Source of the DNA: Deltaproteobacteria bacterium
Lineage (GTDB): Bacteria; Desulfobacterota_C; Deferrisomatia; Deferrisomatales; JACRMM01
NCBI GenBank assembly: GCA_016218905.1
Contig: JACRCS010000430.1
Location: 1-33,918 of the forward strand
Length of the DNA stretch: 33,918 bases
Direction: 5' to 3'
Position numbers and translations under genes: made by a program
Shown: positions 24,295 to 32,824 of the stretch, piece by piece
Layout: each line of letters opens with the position of its first letter
Numbering within the stretch: position 1 is the first letter of the stretch
Notes under the pieces: generated by a model
What the model was told of the DNA's origin: nothing
What the model saw: only the letters and a program-made list of their open reading frames with translations
Database searches by the model: none

Positions 24295-26298
24295 TTACGC
24301 ATCTTTGCAGGGCGCCCGGGAGGGTTCGACCGAGACGAGTTCCCCCGAGCCGCCGCCGACCGCCGGAAGGACGGAAGGGGCTCGCGAGAGCCGCATGTGA
24401 ATGCCGCCGTGGCGGAAGAAGACCACCGCCAGCAGCCCCAGCCCGACGAGGCTCGAGAAGTAGCTCACCCAGACCAGGCTGAGGGCCCCCGCGGCCAGCA
24501 GGAGCCGGTCGAGCCACCCGAGCTCTCTCCGGTTGAAGTACCCGATGTTGGCTCCCGAGAGGCAGACGACGCCGATCAGGGCGGTCACGACGCTGACCGC
24601 GACCTCCCCGAAGCCCCCCATCAGGGCCAGAGAGGGACCGTAGACGAAGGCGAAGGGGAGCAGGATGCCCGAGAACGCGATCCGGCAGGACCAGACGCCG
24701 GTCATCATGATGTTCGCGTCGACGATCGTCGCCGCCGCGTACGAGGCGTACGCGACCGGCGGCGTGATCATGGCGAGCATGCCGAAGTAGAAGATGAAGA
24801 GGTGGGCGAGGAGCGGGACGACGCCGCTCTTGACGATCGCCGGCCCGACGAGGGTGGCGAGGAGGATATAGCAGACGGCGCTCGGAAGGCCCATCCCGAA
24901 GATCAGGCTCGCGATCGCCGTGAGGAGCAGGACCAGGGTCAGATGGCCCCCGGAGGCGGCGACGACGACTTCCGAGATCTTGAGGCCCAATCCGGACGAG
25001 AGGGTCACCGCGATCACCGCCCCGGCACACGCTCCGGCCGCGAGGACGCCGAGGGAGCTCTTCCCGCTCGTCTCGAGGGCGTGGAGGATCTTTCTCGGCG
25101 TGAGCCTCTGCTCCTTCCGGATCCAGGAGCAGGCGATGACGGCGAAGATGGAGATCACGGCGGAGTACGTCGGGCTGTAACCCTTGAGGATCATCCCGAG
25201 CAGCAGGAGGATCGGGATCAGCAGGTGCCCGCGCGACTTCAGGAGCGCGGCCAGGTTCCACACCACCTGCCTCGGGGTGGCTTTCGAGTAGGTGAGCTGG
25301 AGCTTCTGCGCCTGGAAGTGGACCGACGCGTAGAGGGCGATGTAGTAGAGAACGGCCGGGACGATGGCCGCCTTCATCACGGAGAAGTACGAGACGCCCA
25401 GGAACTCCGCCATGAGAAACGCGGCGGCTCCCATCACCGGGGGCATCAGCTGTCCTCCGGTGGAGGCGGCGGCCTCGACCGCCGCCGCGAACTCCATCGG
25501 CCGGAACCCGTTCTTGATCATCATCGGGATCGTCAGCCAGCCGTCGACCATCACGTTGGCGACCGCGCTCCCGGAGACGGTGCCGAAGAGGCCGCTCGAC
25601 ACGACCGAGATCTTTCCCGGTCCCCCCGTGCTCCAGCCCACCAGGGTGTTGGCCAGCTCGGAGAAGAAGTCGACGGTCCCCGCCTCCGACAGAAACGCAC
25701 CGAAGATGATGAAGGGAACGACGTACCAGATGATAACCTGAACCGGAACGGTCAGGAAGCCGTTGAGGGTCAAGGAGAGGTTCGTGATCATGGAGTCGAC
25801 GCTCATCCCGCGATGCCCCAGCGGGCCCGGGATCAGCGAGCCGGCGAAACCGTAGATCACGAAGACCACGGCCAGGATCACCATGGTCCATCCGATCGCG
25901 CGGCGCGCGGCCTCCAGCACGAGGAGCCCGAGGAGGATGCCCACGACCACGTCCCAACGGGTGGGGTCCCCCACGCGTTCCGCCAGCTCCCTGAAGTTCC
26001 AGACGAGGTACGCGCCCACGGCCAGGCTGGAAAGGACTAGGAGCCCGCTCACCGCCGTGCTCCAGCCGGTTTCGTGGCGCCCTTTCCGGAGAGGGAAGAG
26101 GACGAACACGAGCATCAGGCTCCCGGCGAGAAACGCGGAGCGCTGCTCGAAGGGGTCGATGAGGTAGACCGTCACGGTGAGGAGGACGAAACAGGTCAGG
26201 GCGATCGAAAGGGCGCTGCCCAGCCTGGCTCGAACCGTCCCCGCCTTTTCCTTCGGGAGGGGTTTTTCGCCGTCTTCGAGATCGCGCACTTCCCGCAT
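24295..26298 (-). CDS. TRAP transporter fused permease (DctQ-DctM type)
   Basis: This 667-residue integral membrane protein joins a ~4-helix DctQ-like N-terminus (residues ~30-165) to a ~12-helix DctM-like part. Hallmarks are SSGLFGTVSGSAVANVMVDG, ASTGGQLMPPVMGAAAFLMA, IFGMGLPSAVCYILLATLVG and FGMLAMITPPVAYASYAAA. The C-terminus ends in a soluble Pro/Ser-rich tail. ATG 26298 is 12 nt after ubiD and the gene precedes the TAXI receptor by 55 nt. It should co-transport the TAXI ligand with Na+ or H+. Confidence 0.95.
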   Translation of the reverse strand: MREVRDLEDGEKPLPKEKAGTVRARLGSALSIALTCFVLLTVTVYLIDPFEQRSAFLAGSLMLVFVLFPLRKGRHETGWSTAVSGLLVLSSLAVGAYLVWNFRELAERVGDPTRWDVVVGILLGLLVLEAARRAIGWTMVILAVVFVIYGFAGSLIPGPLGHRGMSVDSMITNLSLTLNGFLTVPVQVIIWYVVPFIIFGAFLSEAGTVDFFSELANTLVGWSTGGPGKISVVSSGLFGTVSGSAVANVMVDGWLTIPMMIKNGFRPMEFAAAVEAAASTGGQLMPPVMGAAAFLMAEFLGVSYFSVMKAAIVPAVLYYIALYASVHFQAQKLQLTYSKATPRQVVWNLAALLKSRGHLLIPILLLLGMILKGYSPTYSAVISIFAVIACSWIRKEQRLTPRKILHALETSGKSSLGVLAAGACAGAVIAVTLSSGLGLKISEVVVAASGGHLTLVLLLTAIASLIFGMGLPSAVCYILLATLVGPAIVKSGVVPLLAHLFIFYFGMLAMITPPVAYASYAAATIVDANIMMTGVWSCRIAFSGILLPFAFVYGPSLALMGGFGEVAVSVVTALIGVVCLSGANIGYFNRRELGWLDRLLLAAGALSLVWVSYFSSLVGLGLLAVVFFRHGGIHMRLSRAPSVLPAVGGGSGELVSVEPSRAPCKDA

Positions 26299-26310
26299 CG
26301 TGGGGGCTCC

Positions 26311-27711
26311 TCATCCCTTGCGGAGGTAGTCCTCGAGCCGCACTCTTTCCCAGAGCTCTCGGGGAGGGGAGATCCGGTTGGCGAACGGGAGGTTCACCGG
26401 TTTCGTCGCGTCGACGATCAGTTTGGAGGCCATCGGTCCTCGCTCGGTGCGGATCTCTCCGTAGGCCGAGGGGTCCAGGTGGCCTCCCATCGTCTGGGGG
26501 ATGATCGTCAGTCCCGCATCGGCCTGGCAGCGGGTGTTCACGGCCCACAGAACCTGCTCTTCGTCGCGGATGTCGATGTCCTCGTCGACCACGATGACCA
26601 TCTTCAAGCCTGGTTCCGCGCTGAGCGCCGCGAGGCCGGCCGCTTTCCCCTCGCCGGGAACCCGCTTCTTGATGCCGATGTACGCGGTGAAGACGCTGCA
26701 CCCGGACGGCGGCATGTAGACCCCCGTCACGGAGGGCACGAGCTTCTTCACGGAGTCGTAGACCGAGCTCTCGAACGCGAGCACCCCCGAGACGTTGTGC
26801 TCCCGGTGCGCGGGGTCGAGGTCGTGGAAGATGGCGTCCCGCCGCATGGTGATCGCGCTCACCTGCAGCAGGGGAATGGGCGACTTCGGGGGGCCGTAGT
26901 AGCCGGTGTACTCGGCGAAGGGGCCGTCGCTCGTCTCCCTCTCCGGGGACAGGACGCCTTCGATGGCGATCTCCGCAAACGCGGGGACCGGCAGGTCGAC
27001 CGTCTCCGCGGGAACGACCTCCAGGGGCTCGCCGAGCAGCGCGCCCATGATCTCGAGCTCGTTGACCGGGCCCCGCGCGAGGGAGCCCATGACGGCAGCC
27101 GGATGGTGCCCGACGAAGAGCACCACCTCCATGGGTCTTCCCAGTTCCTTGTACCTGCGGTAGAGGTAGGCCGCGTGGTGGGCGGGGTTGAACATGGAAC
27201 CGAGCAGGTTGGCGCCCTGCACCTCATGCCGATACATTCCGACGTTGGGAATGCCGGAGTCGGGATGCCGGGCGATCAGGCAACCGACCGTGATGTACTT
27301 GCCCGAGTCCATCTCGGCGTGGTGGACGATGGGAAGTCGGCCCAGATCGACCTCGGTCCCTCTCGCGACGAGCTCTTTGACCGGAGCGCTCGTTTTCGAG
27401 ACCTCCCGAACGGGGACAGGCCGCGAGATCTTCTCCTGATACTTCTTCAGGATGAACTCCTTCGGCTTCCCCGGCTCGATGCCTAGGGCAAGACCCAGGA
27501 GCTCGTAACTTCCGAAGAGGTTCGTGACCAGAGGGAGACTCGACCCCTTCATCCGTTCACAGAAGACGACGGGATACCTCCGCTCCGCCGCGAGCTTCTG
27601 TTGGATGACGCAGGGTTCGAACTTCGGTTCCAGCTCCTTCTCGACGGACACGAAGTAGTCCGGTCCCAGGCGTCTGATCTGATCCAGAAACGTTCGAAGA
27701 TCTTTGTTCAC
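26311..27711 (-). CDS. UbiD-family (prenylated-FMN) decarboxylase
   Basis: GTG 27711, with AGGAGG seven bases upstream, gives 466 residues; a longer upstream frame overlaps other genes. The UbiD fold is covered end to end: LFGSYELLGLALGIEP, LPIVHHAEMDSGKYITVG, PNVGMYRHEVQG with Arg161, and DGPFAEYTGYYG (262-273). Arg161 and Glu267 correspond to the Arg and catalytic acid of Fdc1; the other acidic position appears as Asp262. Such enzymes add or remove CO2 on aromatic or alpha,beta-unsaturated acids and need prFMN from UbiX, which is not in this window. The gene overlaps the Mo-hydroxylase remnant by 4 nt (GTGA). Exact substrate unknown; ubiquinone synthesis is unlikely given the transporter context. 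Confidence 0.93.
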   Translation of the reverse strand: MNKDLRTFLDQIRRLGPDYFVSVEKELEPKFEPCVIQQKLAAERRYPVVFCERMKGSSLPLVTNLFGSYELLGLALGIEPGKPKEFILKKYQEKISRPVPVREVSKTSAPVKELVARGTEVDLGRLPIVHHAEMDSGKYITVGCLIARHPDSGIPNVGMYRHEVQGANLLGSMFNPAHHAAYLYRRYKELGRPMEVVLFVGHHPAAVMGSLARGPVNELEIMGALLGEPLEVVPAETVDLPVPAFAEIAIEGVLSPERETSDGPFAEYTGYYGPPKSPIPLLQVSAITMRRDAIFHDLDPAHREHNVSGVLAFESSVYDSVKKLVPSVTGVYMPPSGCSVFTAYIGIKKRVPGEGKAAGLAALSAEPGLKMVIVVDEDIDIRDEEQVLWAVNTRCQADAGLTIIPQTMGGHLDPSAYGEIRTERGPMASKLIVDATKPVNLPFANRISPPRELWERVRLEDYLRKG

Positions 27712-28121
27712 GTGGCTGCCTCCTCTGAAGGAGCTCGACGGCGGAGCGCTTCGCAGACCTTGAGCGGATCGAGGGGGAGATCTACTTCGGACGAGACCGC
27801 CGCCACGGCGGCCACTTCGTCTCCGATGAAGCGGACCTTGTCTCTGGCGAGGGGGAGCTTTTGGGCGAGTTCTCGGACGGACGGGAACGGGATGCCGGGC
27901 GTGTCGGCCGCGGTGATGACTGCTCTGACCCCCGGGGCCCTCTTCGCCTGGGACGAGTCGAGGCGAAGGATCCGGGCGTGAGGATGAGGGCTCCTCAGAA
28001 TCTTCCCCTCCAGGAGGCCCGGAAACTCGAGATCCGGGAGGAAACGCGCCTGCCCCGTCACCTTCTCCCGGGCGTCGGGTCTGGGGAGGCGCTTGCCCAC
28101 GTAGGCGGGCTGGGGGTCCAT
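27708..28121 (-). CDS. Internally deleted remnant of a molybdenum-hydroxylase large subunit (HcrA/CoxL/xanthine dehydrogenase family)
   Basis: The 137-residue frame begins like the large subunit of 4-hydroxybenzoyl-CoA reductase or CO dehydrogenase: YVGKRLPRPDAREKVTGQAR (7-26), LEGKILRSPHPHARILRLD (37-55), GVRAVITAADTPG and PLARDKVRFIGDEVAAVAAV (90-109). At about residue 111 the match stops and EVDLPLDPLKVCEALRRR follows, which resembles the LPLTPEKVLRAL tail at the extreme C-terminus of these ~770-residue proteins. I infer an in-frame internal deletion of ~640 residues, removing all Mo-cofactor domains. ATG 28121 keeps an AGGAGG site and the stop overlaps ubiD as GTGA, so it is still translated and coupled. 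It cannot be catalytic by itself. Confidence 0.75.
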   Translation of the reverse strand: MDPQPAYVGKRLPRPDAREKVTGQARFLPDLEFPGLLEGKILRSPHPHARILRLDSSQAKRAPGVRAVITAADTPGIPFPSVRELAQKLPLARDKVRFIGDEVAAVAAVSSEVDLPLDPLKVCEALRRRAPSEEAAT

Positions 28122-28142
28122 GGAGGCGTCCTCCTGGAGGGC

Positions 28143-28847
28143 TCACATTCCCAGATAGGCCCGGCTGACCTCTGGGTTCTCCAGCAGCTCCTTCGCGGAG
28201 CCCGATACGACGATCCTCCCGGTCTCCAGGACGTGGGCCTTGTTGGCCACCTCCAGCGCCATGACGGCGTTCTGCTCGACGAGGAGGATGGAGGTGCCCG
28301 AGTCGTGGATGGCGCGGATGATCCGGAAGATCTCGTCCACGATCAGGGGGGCCAGGCCCATGGAGGGCTCGTCCAGCAGGAGCATCTTGGGCCGGCTCAT
28401 GAGGGCCCGGCCGATGGCCAGCATCTGCTGCTCTCCCCCGCTGAGCGTTCCTCCGAGCTGATCGGCGCGCTCCTTGAGGACCGGGAAGTATTCGTACACC
28501 CCCTCCATGTCCCGGACGACCTCCCGGGTATCCCGACGGGTGAAGGCGCCTACCCGCAGGTTTTCCCGCACCGTCAGCTCCGGGAAGATCTCGCGGCCCT
28601 CGGGAACGTGGGAGATGCCCATCCGGACGATTGCTTCCGGGGGGGTCCGGTCGATCCTACGGTCGAGGAACTCGATCCGGCCCCGGGCGGGGGGCGTGAG
28701 CCCGGAGATGGTCCTCATGATCGTGCTCTTTCCCGCGCCGTTTGCCCCGAGGATCGTGACGATGTCGCCGCCGTCCACCTCGAAGGAGACCCCCTTCACC
28801 GCGGCAATGGGGCCGTAACAGGTCTCTATGCCGTCAACCTTGAGCAC
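28143..28847 (-). CDS. livF: Branched-chain amino acid/amide-type ABC transporter ATPase (LivF)
   Basis: This 234-residue ATPase has Walker A GANGAGKST (~35-43), the Q-loop region, signature LSGGEQQMLAIGRAL and Walker B MLLLDEPSMGLAP, followed by the switch His region LLVEQN. The short length and LGM C-terminus are typical of LivF. GTG 28847 has AAGGAGTGG upstream. It is the last gene of the livHMKGF set, 44 nt after livG. Transporters of this HAAT class also carry aromatic acids and other carboxylates. Confidence 0.95.
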   Translation of the reverse strand: MLKVDGIETCYGPIAAVKGVSFEVDGGDIVTILGANGAGKSTIMRTISGLTPPARGRIEFLDRRIDRTPPEAIVRMGISHVPEGREIFPELTVRENLRVGAFTRRDTREVVRDMEGVYEYFPVLKERADQLGGTLSGGEQQMLAIGRALMSRPKMLLLDEPSMGLAPLIVDEIFRIIRAIHDSGTSILLVEQNAVMALEVANKAHVLETGRIVVSGSAKELLENPEVSRAYLGM

Positions 28848-28891
28848 CGGGCCACTCCTTCCCGGCGGGGCCTTCGGCGGAGGCCACCGCC

Positions 28892-29689
28892 CTACACTCC
28901 CACCACGCTCGACAGGAAGGCGCCGGACTTCTCTTTGCCGAGATAGGCTTCCACGACCACGGGGTTGCTCTTCACCTCGGCGGGCGAGCCCTCCGCGATC
29001 TTCTGACCGTAGTTGAGCACGCAGATCCGGTCCGAGATGCTCATCACGAGCCTCATGTTGTGCTCGACGAGGATGCTCGTGATCCCGAGCCGGCCCTGAA
29101 TGTCCTGGATGAGTCTCCCCATCGCCAGCGCCTCGGCCGTGTTCATCCCGGCGACGGGTTCGTCCAGCAGGAGGAGCTTCGGCTGCATGGCGAGCGCCCG
29201 CGCCAGCTCCACCCGCTTCTGGTACCCGTAGGGCAGGTCCGCGACCACCTGGTCCTGGACTCCCGCCAGCCCCACGAACCGAAGAACCTCCTGCACGGCC
29301 TCGCGCATCGCCCTCTCCTCGCGGCGGGAGGAGGCGAGCCCCAGCGCCCCTTGGACGAGGCCCGTCCTCATCCTGGCGTGCTTCGCGACGAGGACGTTCT
29401 CGAGCACGGACATCTTGGAGAAGAGGGCGATGTTCTGGAACGTGCGGGCGATGCCGAGCCGAGGGATGCAGTGGGGTCTCAGCTTGAGGAGGTCTTCGCC
29501 GCCGAACCGGATCTCTCCCCGGTCCGCGGGGTAGACCTTGCTGATGCAGTTGAAGACCGTCGTCTTACCCGCCCCGTTCGGGCCGATGACGGCGAAGATC
29601 TCGCCCTCTTCGACGTCGAAGCTGAGCGCGCTGAGCGCACTCAGGCCTCCGAAGCTCTTGCTCAGGTTCCGGACGGAGAAGTAGGCCAT
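28892..29689 (-). CDS. livG: Branched-chain amino acid/amide-type ABC transporter ATPase (LivG)
   Basis: The 265-residue ATPase has Walker A GPNGAGKTT (~37-45), the LivG-type insertion after the Q-loop (GIARTFQNIALFSKMSVLEN), a variant signature LPYGYQKRVELARAL and Walker B LLLLDEPVAGMN. The C-terminal NYGQKIAEGSPAEVKSN is the family end. ATG 29689 is 34 nt after livK. It pairs with LivF as the heterodimeric motor. Confidence 0.95.
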   Translation of the reverse strand: MAYFSVRNLSKSFGGLSALSALSFDVEEGEIFAVIGPNGAGKTTVFNCISKVYPADRGEIRFGGEDLLKLRPHCIPRLGIARTFQNIALFSKMSVLENVLVAKHARMRTGLVQGALGLASSRREERAMREAVQEVLRFVGLAGVQDQVVADLPYGYQKRVELARALAMQPKLLLLDEPVAGMNTAEALAMGRLIQDIQGRLGITSILVEHNMRLVMSISDRICVLNYGQKIAEGSPAEVKSNPVVVEAYLGKEKSGAFLSSVVGV

Positions 29690-29723
29690 GCTCTCACCCG
29701 TTCTTACGAAGTCGCGGAGCCCG

Positions 29724-30914
29724 TCACTCGGCCACCGCGTGCCACCCGACGATCGGCTCGAACTTCACGGTCTTCCACTCCGGGTCCGCGGGGCCTTTGA
29801 CCACCGAAATGGCGCCGTACTTCGAGCCGCTGTGGTCGTTGGGCGTGAAAGTGATCTTGATGCCCGTACCCGTATCGAAGTCCTTGAGCGTCTCTGCCGC
29901 GGCGATGAACTTCTCAGGGGTCAGATCCCTTCCGGCGCGCTTCAAGATCTCTGCGGTCACCTTGGCCCCGACGAAGCCGTCCAGCGTGTACTCGTTGATC
30001 TCCACCTTGGGCGCGTACTTCGCCATGATCTTCCTGAACTCCACGACGCCCGGGAGGTTGGAGTCGACCGTCGCCAGCCAGTGGTAGACCACGGCGCCCA
30101 CGGCCGCCTCCCGCGCCATCTTCGGGACCTGGTCGGTGAGGGGGCCGTAGAGGAACTTGACCGGATTCCAATTCTGCTTCTTCATCTCCTGGAGCATCAG
30201 CGACGCGGGCTTGGGCGTGGCCGTGACGATGACCGCGTCGGCGCCCGCGCTCCGGAACTTGTTGAACTGGGCGGTCACGTCGACGTCGTCGGGCGAGGCG
30301 TCGTCGTAGGATACCAGTTCGAGACCGTGCTTCTTGAGCCGCGCCGCCGCTCCCGCCCGGGTGATCTCCCCAATCTCTCCCTTGGCGCCGAACATCGCGA
30401 TCTTCTTCAGCTTCTTCTCTTTGACCAGGTAGTCCACCATCCCGTTCATCTGGTCGAAGAAGTTGATGTGGCAGAAGAAGACCAGCCGGTTGTCTTTGAG
30501 AAGCGTCGGTGAACCGGAGCCGGGATTCATGATGGGTACATTGAATTCCTTGGCCACGGGGAGCGCCGCCAGCGTCGTCGGCGTGCCCATTGGGTTGGCA
30601 AACAAGAACACCTCGTCCCTTTCCACGAGTTTTCTTGCCGCGGCGACCGACTTGGGCGGGCTGAAGTCGTCGTTGTAGGCGACGTACTCGATCTTGCGAC
30701 CGTGGATCCCGCCCTGGTCGTTGATGTAGTCGAAGTACGCCTTGTTCCCGTTCGAGATGCTGAGTCCCGGATACGCGAGCGGCCCGGACATGGCCACCCA
30801 CGCCCCGGTGACGATCTTGTCCTTCGTGACCCCCCGCACCTCGGCCGCCCCGACGCTTTGGGCTGCCGAAAGCAAGAGGGCGCAGGCTACGAGGGGCAGG
30901 ATCCTCTTACTCAT
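29724..30914 (-). CDS. livK: Periplasmic substrate-binding protein of the liv-type ABC transporter (LivK-like)
   Basis: ATG 30914 gives 396 residues with a signal peptide (MSKRILPLVACALLLSAAQS, cleavage probably after VGAAE or nearby). The mature type I periplasmic-binding fold shows VTKDKIVTGAWVAMSGPLA, YPGLSISNGNKAYFDYIN and RKIEYVAYNDDFSPPKSVAA. It belongs to the LivK-like group often found with aromatic or organic acid operons; the ligand is unknown. Its start overlaps the livM stop by 8 nt (ATGAGTAA). It sits between permease and ATPase genes. Confidence 0.94.
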   Translation of the reverse strand: MSKRILPLVACALLLSAAQSVGAAEVRGVTKDKIVTGAWVAMSGPLAYPGLSISNGNKAYFDYINDQGGIHGRKIEYVAYNDDFSPPKSVAAARKLVERDEVFLFANPMGTPTTLAALPVAKEFNVPIMNPGSGSPTLLKDNRLVFFCHINFFDQMNGMVDYLVKEKKLKKIAMFGAKGEIGEITRAGAAARLKKHGLELVSYDDASPDDVDVTAQFNKFRSAGADAVIVTATPKPASLMLQEMKKQNWNPVKFLYGPLTDQVPKMAREAAVGAVVYHWLATVDSNLPGVVEFRKIMAKYAPKVEINEYTLDGFVGAKVTAEILKRAGRDLTPEKFIAAAETLKDFDTGTGIKITFTPNDHSGSKYGAISVVKGPADPEWKTVKFEPIVGWHAVAE

Positions 30915-31917
30915 GGGCGATCTCCTCTCTTGGTTGTTGCTCTCCAAAGGTGAGCAGCGAGACGGCAAACTCCTTCTCTTTCGGTTTCCGCCTCGCCAGG
31001 ACCTTCTGGATCGCGTTGCCGACGCCTTGGGGCATGAAGATGAGCACGAGCATGAGCACGACGCCCTGGATCAGGATCAGGTAGAGCTGGTAGTCCTTCC
31101 CGACGGCCTCCGGGAGGAAGGTCAGGAAGAGCGGGCCGAGCACGGAACCGAGGATCGAGCCGGTACCGCCGACGATGACCATCTCGAGGAGCAGGGTGGA
31201 GGTCAGGAAGTTGAAGCTGGACGGGTCGATGTAGGAGACGACGGGCGCGTACAGGGCCCCCGCCACTCCGCCGAAGAAGGCGCTGATCGCGAAGGAGAGG
31301 GTCTTGTACCAGACGAGGTCGATGCCCATGGTCTCGGCCGCGATCTCGTGATCCCGGATCGCGACGAACGCGCGGCCCGTCTTGGTCTTCAGGATGTTCC
31401 TGGCGAGGACCACCATGACGGTTGCGCAGAAGAGGACCAGGAAGTACTTGCTCGTCGGCCCGCCGAAGACGAACCCCAGGACCTGGGCCTTCGGCACCTG
31501 GATCCCGAGGGCCCCCTGCGTCACCGACTTCCAGTGCAGGAAGACCTCATCCATCACGAAGGCGAAGCCCATCGTCACCATGGCCAGGTAATGGCCCGAG
31601 AGCCGCAGGGCGGGCACGCCGATCGCGAGGCCGAAGACCGCGGCGACCGAGCCGGACGCCAAGATGACCAGCGGGTACGGCACCGCCGTCACCCGGGTCA
31701 TCAGGAGCGCGGCGGTGTAGGCGCCGATCCCGAGGAAGCTCGCGTTGGCGATGGAGATGAGCCCGGTGAACCCGAAGAGGATGTTCAGCCCCACGGCGGC
31801 GATGATGTAGACGCCGGAGAGGGTGAAGAGGTAATTCAGATACTTGGACGAGCAGAAAGGGAGCGCCACGAGCACTGCTGCCAAGGCCAGGAACGCGAGC
31901 TGCCGTCTCGTCCCCAC
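30907..31917 (-). CDS. livM: Liv-type ABC transporter permease (LivM)
   Basis: The 336-residue protein has ~9-10 membrane helices and the LivM hallmarks NILFGFTGLISIANASFLGIG (first part of this stretch) and the cytoplasmic coupling loop GRAFVAIRDHEIAAETMGID. The N-terminus lacks the long LivM extension of E. coli. Start GTG 31917 lies one base after the livH stop, so the two are coupled. It forms the transmembrane channel with LivH. Confidence 0.94.
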   Translation of the reverse strand: MGTRRQLAFLALAAVLVALPFCSSKYLNYLFTLSGVYIIAAVGLNILFGFTGLISIANASFLGIGAYTAALLMTRVTAVPYPLVILASGSVAAVFGLAIGVPALRLSGHYLAMVTMGFAFVMDEVFLHWKSVTQGALGIQVPKAQVLGFVFGGPTSKYFLVLFCATVMVVLARNILKTKTGRAFVAIRDHEIAAETMGIDLVWYKTLSFAISAFFGGVAGALYAPVVSYIDPSSFNFLTSTLLLEMVIVGGTGSILGSVLGPLFLTFLPEAVGKDYQLYLILIQGVVLMLVLIFMPQGVGNAIQKVLARRKPKEKEFAVSLLTFGEQQPREEIAHE

Positions 31918-31918
31918 G

Positions 31919-32785
31919 TCACACCCTCCTCATCTTCGGGATGCCCAAGATGCCGGTCGGCTTCAGGCTGAGCACCCCGATCAGGACGAGGAAGGTGAAC
32001 GCCTGCTTGTACTCGGTCGGGAGGTAGTAGCCTGCGAACGACTCCATGACTCCGAGCAGGATTCCCCCCAAGATGCAGCCGGGGATCGACCCGAAGCCGC
32101 CCAGGATACAGGCGACGAACGCCTTGATGGCCACGATTCCCATGTTCGTATCGATGTACGTGATGGGGGCCAGCAGGATCGACGCGACCCCGCCGATCAT
32201 GCTCGAGATCATCCACGTGAGCGAGTTGACCCGCTTCACCTTGATGCCCATGAGCACGGCGGCCAGCCGGTTCTGCGCCGCGGCCCTCAGCCCCACCCCG
32301 AGGACCGTGAACTTGAAGAAGGAGAAGAGCAGGAGCATCAGAAGGATCGAGACGGCGATGTTCCCGAGCGTGAGAGGAGTGACGACCACTTTCGAGAGGC
32401 GGATCGGGTCGATCGAGAAGACGGGCTCGATCGTGTAGGTGTCGAAGCTCCAGGTCGCCCCGGCGATCCCCCGAAGCGTGAGCGCTAGCCCGAAGGTGAG
32501 CATGATCCCGGTGAAGACCGGCGCCTTCATCACGGGGCGGAAGACCAGCCGCTCCAGGAAAAGCCCGAGCAGGCCCGAGAAGAGGATGGTCAGGACAATG
32601 ACCTGGTAGTAGGGGAGCTTCAGGACATTCAACAGCGTGTAGGCCACGAAGGCACTGACCATCATCATCTCGCCAACGGCGAAGTTGATGGTGTCGGTGG
32701 CCTTGAAGACGAGCGTCGTCGCCAGGCCGATGAGCGCGTACACGAACCCGGCGGAGACTCCGCCGATCAGCTGTTGGATGAACAT
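31919..32785 (-). CDS. livH: Liv-type ABC transporter permease (LivH)
   Basis: The 288-residue protein has ~8 helices, starting IGGVSAGFVYALIGLATTLV, followed by INFAVGEMMMVSAFVAY, a LivH hallmark, and the coupling loop GVGLRAAAQNRLAAVLMGIK. Both features and length are typical of LivH. ATG 32785 lies 39 nt after the GntR gene stop, so it is probably on the same transcript. It is the first structural gene of the operon. Confidence 0.94.
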   Translation of the reverse strand: MFIQQLIGGVSAGFVYALIGLATTLVFKATDTINFAVGEMMMVSAFVAYTLLNVLKLPYYQVIVLTILFSGLLGLFLERLVFRPVMKAPVFTGIMLTFGLALTLRGIAGATWSFDTYTIEPVFSIDPIRLSKVVVTPLTLGNIAVSILLMLLLFSFFKFTVLGVGLRAAAQNRLAAVLMGIKVKRVNSLTWMISSMIGGVASILLAPITYIDTNMGIVAIKAFVACILGGFGSIPGCILGGILLGVMESFAGYYLPTEYKQAFTFLVLIGVLSLKPTGILGIPKMRRV

Positions 32786-32824
32786 GTCACGCCGCCTCGG
32801 AAAGAGGACCTTTCGACTCGCCGT

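Noticed and set aside
27712..28146. Upstream extension of the UbiD-family gene to 611 residues
   Set aside because: The added part overlaps the Mo-hydroxylase remnant in another frame and has no homology; GTG 27711 has a strong ribosome site.
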